DNA of 64,000 bases from Paracentrotus lividus (Eukaryota; Echinodermata; Echinoidea; Camarodonta; Echinidae), in the NCBI GenBank assembly GCA_940671915.1, contig CALNVZ010003426.1:21706532-21770531 (forward strand), in the 5' to 3' direction. The translations under genes and the position numbers were made by a program. The notes beneath the pieces were generated by a model that worked only from the letters and a program-made list of their open reading frames with translations, had not been told where the DNA came from and did not search any database. Position 1 is the first letter of the stretch. Each line of letters opens with the position of its first letter. Below, piece by piece: positions 60,214 through 64,000 of this stretch.

Positions 60214-62470
60214 TAAACATATACATGTACATGTACACTACCGTTCAAAGGTTTTGGCACCAACCGATAACCGTTAACCGCTCACGTATTTCCGTGTGCA
60301 GCAGATTCAAGTGCGCGGCCATTTTGTCGCCGTGCCGTGCGCACAAATCGAAAGGAATTTGAATAATTGTCAGATGAAAAATGTAAACAAACACCCGCTT
60401 TTAATATCCCAACCAATCAAATACTAGAAAAGACTGATGTATGCATATGCATGAGGGGATGAGACCACTGCTTAATTAGCATAAATCAAAAAGAGTTTTT
60501 TAATTTGGTTAAAATTTACCCAATTTTCACGTTTGTTAAATGACGTTAATTAAGACACGTAATGTATTGCGATAACATATTTTAGGGTATTTTAAATTTT
60601 TATTGTGCCCTCTATGAAATGTGTTTGTACTATTTGTTTGCAAGTAGTGACGGGTGTAAACTTGCCGATGCCCAAAAGTTTTTCAAATGGTCGATTTTGT
60701 TTTTTGGGTTGATTCATAACTAAAACGAAAGTATAGCCAATATGGTAAGTAATTGCATTTTCAGGTATTTGAAGACATGGTACCCATTGTGAAATTGAGA
60801 GTTGTGAGGTAGTATAGAAGGTGATATGAATGTATGGTATATAAAGTATTATTGTAAAGAGGTAAATGAAATTGGGGGGTGTGTCCGGCAAATCGCATGT
60901 ATTTCAAAAAAGATGGTGTTTGGAGCGCTAGAAGATCAATCACGAGCGCTGCATTTGACCCGTGAATGCGCGTGCGTTCTTAATTACGTGCTATGTGATT
61001 GGCAAAGGTGGTGTGTTGTGCCGTTGTGCAATTATGTGGGATGTCTCTTTTTGTTATTGTATTGCATGTATGAGACTTATTTGTTATGTTATTGTGATTG
61101 ATTGATTGACCGCTTAAAGCTGAACTCTAGTTTGCTCGTTCTAATAGAGTGTGCTTTTATTTGATGAATTTGAATGAACCCATCCACCACGCGGGTTCGA
61201 TGCGTCTGTAATGGATTATATGACTGTTGTAGGTCTTAGAATGATCTACTCTAATCTGTAATGTGTACTTCTATGTGGATTGAATGTACAATAACTGATG
61301 TCTTTATTCGAAGCAATCTCAATCATATTATTCAATTTATTGCAGAGGTCAGAGGCTGAGTTGAGAAATGAATTAGACAGTCTAATATCGTGGGTGGGGG
61401 AATTATGTAATAGTGGCCCATCGAAACTGGTTACCTCTGGAGTGTACAGAGACCCGGCCCACGTCCCTATTTAAAAAAAATAATAGTTTGTGCGTGCTGA
61501 AGTCATAATGCTGTGCGTGCAATTAGTGAACATTGGCATTGACGTTTTTCATTCATATATACCAGGGACTCTGCTCTATTATTTTTCTTTCAAACTAGAA
61601 AAAAGATACTGGCCTGGGGTGATGGCAGTAGCATCGTTTCCGAATCCCATAACTGTAGGATTGCTCCAACTGCAAGATGTTGTGCACATGGGAAAAACAA
61701 AACGAAGCAGCAATTAAAGGTAAGGTACATGATGTGTTTGTTATATTATAGTATCTGGTGAGAAATGTCAAAGTAGGGTAGAAGTAGATTATAAACACAT
61801 TTGTTAATTTTGATAAAAAAAAATATTAGATGGTTTATGTTTGTTTACCATTTTAATTACAAACAATAAAATGTTAAAATTATTCGTTTTTTAAATGGGG
61901 AAATTGTGGGATTGTCGGGTCTATTTACAGATTCTAAAGGAGGGATCTGAGGCCTATTCAATCTCATTGAGATAGTGAGATGCCCAGAGTGATTATTTCT
62001 TCTTTGATTCAAGGCACAAGTCGTGAAAGGCCTTATGTTGTTTTATTTGTGGACATGTCTATTTTAACTTGAATAGTATAAGATTAAACATATACTATAA
62101 AAGAAGGAAAGTTAACATTTTGTAAATTTGGAGGATTGATTGCATTTAATATCTGTATTGTGAGCTGTCTGGCCGTTTATAAATTATTAGAAAAATTATG
62201 TTGCCATTTGTAAAAACATTGTTCTGTCGCAGTGGAGTGTTGTATTTAATTTTGATAATATGAAGACGATCAGGTTGCAGTGTGGGCTTGTACAGATGGA
62301 TGTGGGGATAGAGATAATCATGTATGTGTGTTGCTGGTTTGTCGTGGAGTTTATCTCGTCCGTTTTTTGATTTCTGAGTTGAAGATGGGTTTGACTAAAT
62401 TGTATTTTTTTCCACAAATAAATATGGAGTAATGTCGGTGAGTACTTGAAGGTCACATGGAGTCGTGTAC

Positions 62471-62497
62471 GGGGGGGGGGGGGGGGGGGGGGGGGGG
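62471..62497. repeat. Poly-G run, 27 bases
   Basis: Pure G; a second G-rich tract is at 62790-62812. Length may be an assembly estimate. Confidence 0.85.
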
Positions 62498-63689
62498 TGT
62501 TTGGTGGAGATTGTAAAATCATTATAGAGGTTAATATTTCCGAGGGTATCTTGCGATAATAATTTTCAAGTGGATTGTTTTTTCTCTCTTTCTTTGCAAT
62601 ATTATAGTTCATCAGTTCAATAAGTAGTATAGCACAGGAAATTTTACATAGTATATATTGGTAGTATGACGTCGTAAGCAAAATTATAAATGGAAGATAC
62701 TGATTTATTTTTGTTTCTACATTATTGAGTTTTTTTATGTAAGGATTGGGTTAAGGACCTATTGTAGTGAGCATGAAGACGATAGGGAAGGGGGGGGGGG
62801 GGTGGGGGGGGGGAATGAGGAATCATAGACAAAAGAAGAGAGGTAAAGATGGATGGGAAAGGCAGAAGAGGATATGGAAAGATCAAGAGAAGATTTAAAT
62901 GGTAATGAGTCCATTTTTTTGTCTGATGTTTATTTAGGGATAGTTTGTATGGCGTTATGATATAAGGTAGAGAGTGAATGATAATGACAAGTAAAGTATA
63001 ATGAAAGATAATGCAGACAGGGATAGAGAGAGGGATGTGTGGGAACGAGAGATTTATAAAAATATAAAAGAAAATTATATAGGTATCATTGATTATATTT
63101 ACCAGATGTAATGAGAAACCGATAATATCAAGAATTAATAATAAATTTGAAAATATGTCTAGGTACAAAAACTCTCATACTTTCAATGAATCCAGTTTTG
63201 GTTCCACCCCCCTACAAGGCAAGAGTGAACTGCGCGGAGGCGCGACCTGGTTCGCTCCTCATATGACTGCTACATTTTTGATTTTTCAATGATAAGATGG
63301 CGAAAGCAGAGAAAGTACATGGAACTCCAACTACCGACATATGAATCAGTTTTAATAAAGAATCGACAAGGAACAGAAAAATTAGAAAGTATTGTCAAAA
63401 GTATTGTATTTTAAAAATAAGTTCAATAAAAAATTGGAAAAAATTCAAATTTTCCCCTAGAAGTTATTTTCTAAAATATTATTTTTTCAGGGATAATTAC
63501 GGGGCCGTTCAACATGGCATCGGGCAAGGGGGTAAAGAGAAGGAGTTATAATCTAATATTTGCGCTCAATTTGTCAAAACTACTTAATTTGTCCATTACT
63601 ATGGATTATTATTATGTACTTCTGTGAAAACTATAGTCATATCTACACTCCACATCACAGGAAAGACAATTTAAGTCGCCAAAACCCTT

Positions 63690-64000
63690 CCAGGATTTCA
63701 CCGAAACGCGCTTAGCAACACGCTAGTAACGGAAAAGACACGAATCTGTCGTGCGCTCTCTACGTTGGTTGTGCGTATAGGCGGCGCTCCTTGATTTCAT
63801 ATCGCGCCGCCTCGCACACACATACGTGCGCTCCGCGAACACCGCGGTGAAAAAACCGCAAGTCAGATACGCGGTGTGAAACTGAAGCACCGCGGTGTGA
63901 AACCGAAGCACGCGGTGTCTAATTTCCATATAATCACAAACGCGTGCGCCGAGTCTTTGCGAGCGCGGCACCGAAGATACTGAAGCTCAGAAACACTGAA
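63690..64000. repeat. CpG-rich terminal segment with a CGCGGTGTGAAA repeat
   Basis: CGCGGTGTGAAACTGAAGCA and variants occur three times (63871-63920), preceded by two CACCGCGGTG-like palindromes. It is strongly CpG-rich against its surroundings. It could be a promoter-like island or the end of an element cut by the window edge. Confidence 0.4.

Larger units (their letters stand above)
59957..64000. other. Upstream intron or flank of the phosphatase gene
   Basis: No further FN3 exon could be found on the minus strand, so the remaining extracellular exons are probably beyond the right edge. It holds the listed MITE, an unpaired Tc1-type end (CACTACCGTTCAAAGGTTTT at 60238), G runs and the GC-rich end segment. 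Open frames are opposite G-rich or purine-rich tracts. Confidence 0.5.

Noticed and set aside
60234-60690. Complete Tc1-type MITE starting at CACTACCGTTCAAAGG
   Set aside because: Only one end is clear; the candidate partner near 60673 does not match well enough.

Overview
The window is eukaryotic, AT-rich animal DNA with short exons, GT/AG introns and a very heavy load of small transposons. The protein families (a PDE3 phosphodiesterase, a C11orf16-like VWA/DUF4537 protein, an R3-type receptor tyrosine phosphatase), the many scattered CATGTA and AGGCCT words and the type of repeats suggest a marine deuterostome, most likely an echinoderm and perhaps a sea urchin. The species call is inference; the gene families are much surer.

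Layout. (1) 1-7656: probably intron 1 of a minus-strand PDE3 gene. It holds a fold-back Tc1 element (17-1681), a perfect RFX X-box palindrome (2090-2103), a terminal-inverted-repeat (TIR) element carrying a 39-bp minisatellite (3431-4175) and other repeats. (2) 7657-8454, minus: first coding exon of PDE3, with the membrane region and the RRTSLP phosphosite; the catalytic exons lie beyond the left edge. (3) 8.5-22 kb: intergenic, almost all repeats: minisatellites, a 108-base T run, a tRNA-Met-derived SINE, GC palindrome clusters, and two related TIR transposons (6.1 kb and 0.84 kb) whose ends share GGGGAGAC. (4) 22.0-33.4 kb, plus: a complete gene in eleven coding exons, 1063 residues (VWA, DUF4537-like region, repeated modules, coiled coil). 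(5) 33.4-46.7 kb: the two 3' flanks of convergent genes, with mariner-like, piggyBac-like and fold-back mini-elements. (6) 46.7-59.96 kb, minus: fifteen 3' exons of a receptor tyrosine phosphatase: end of an FN3 domain, R3 membrane-proximal region, one transmembrane segment, one complete PTP domain and a short tail with a YVNL site. (7) 59.96-64 kb: its upstream intron and repeats.

The three genes have no evident shared pathway. PDE3 and the VWA gene diverge; the VWA gene and the phosphatase converge. The most unusual property of the window is its density of palindromic elements: about twenty TIR or hairpin elements from several superfamilies, among them a four-copy family of roughly 60-bp palindromes, a 6.1-kb TIR element with no recognisable transposase, and an exact 73-nt-per-arm inverted duplication nested in an older element. 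No viral or retroviral element was recognised.
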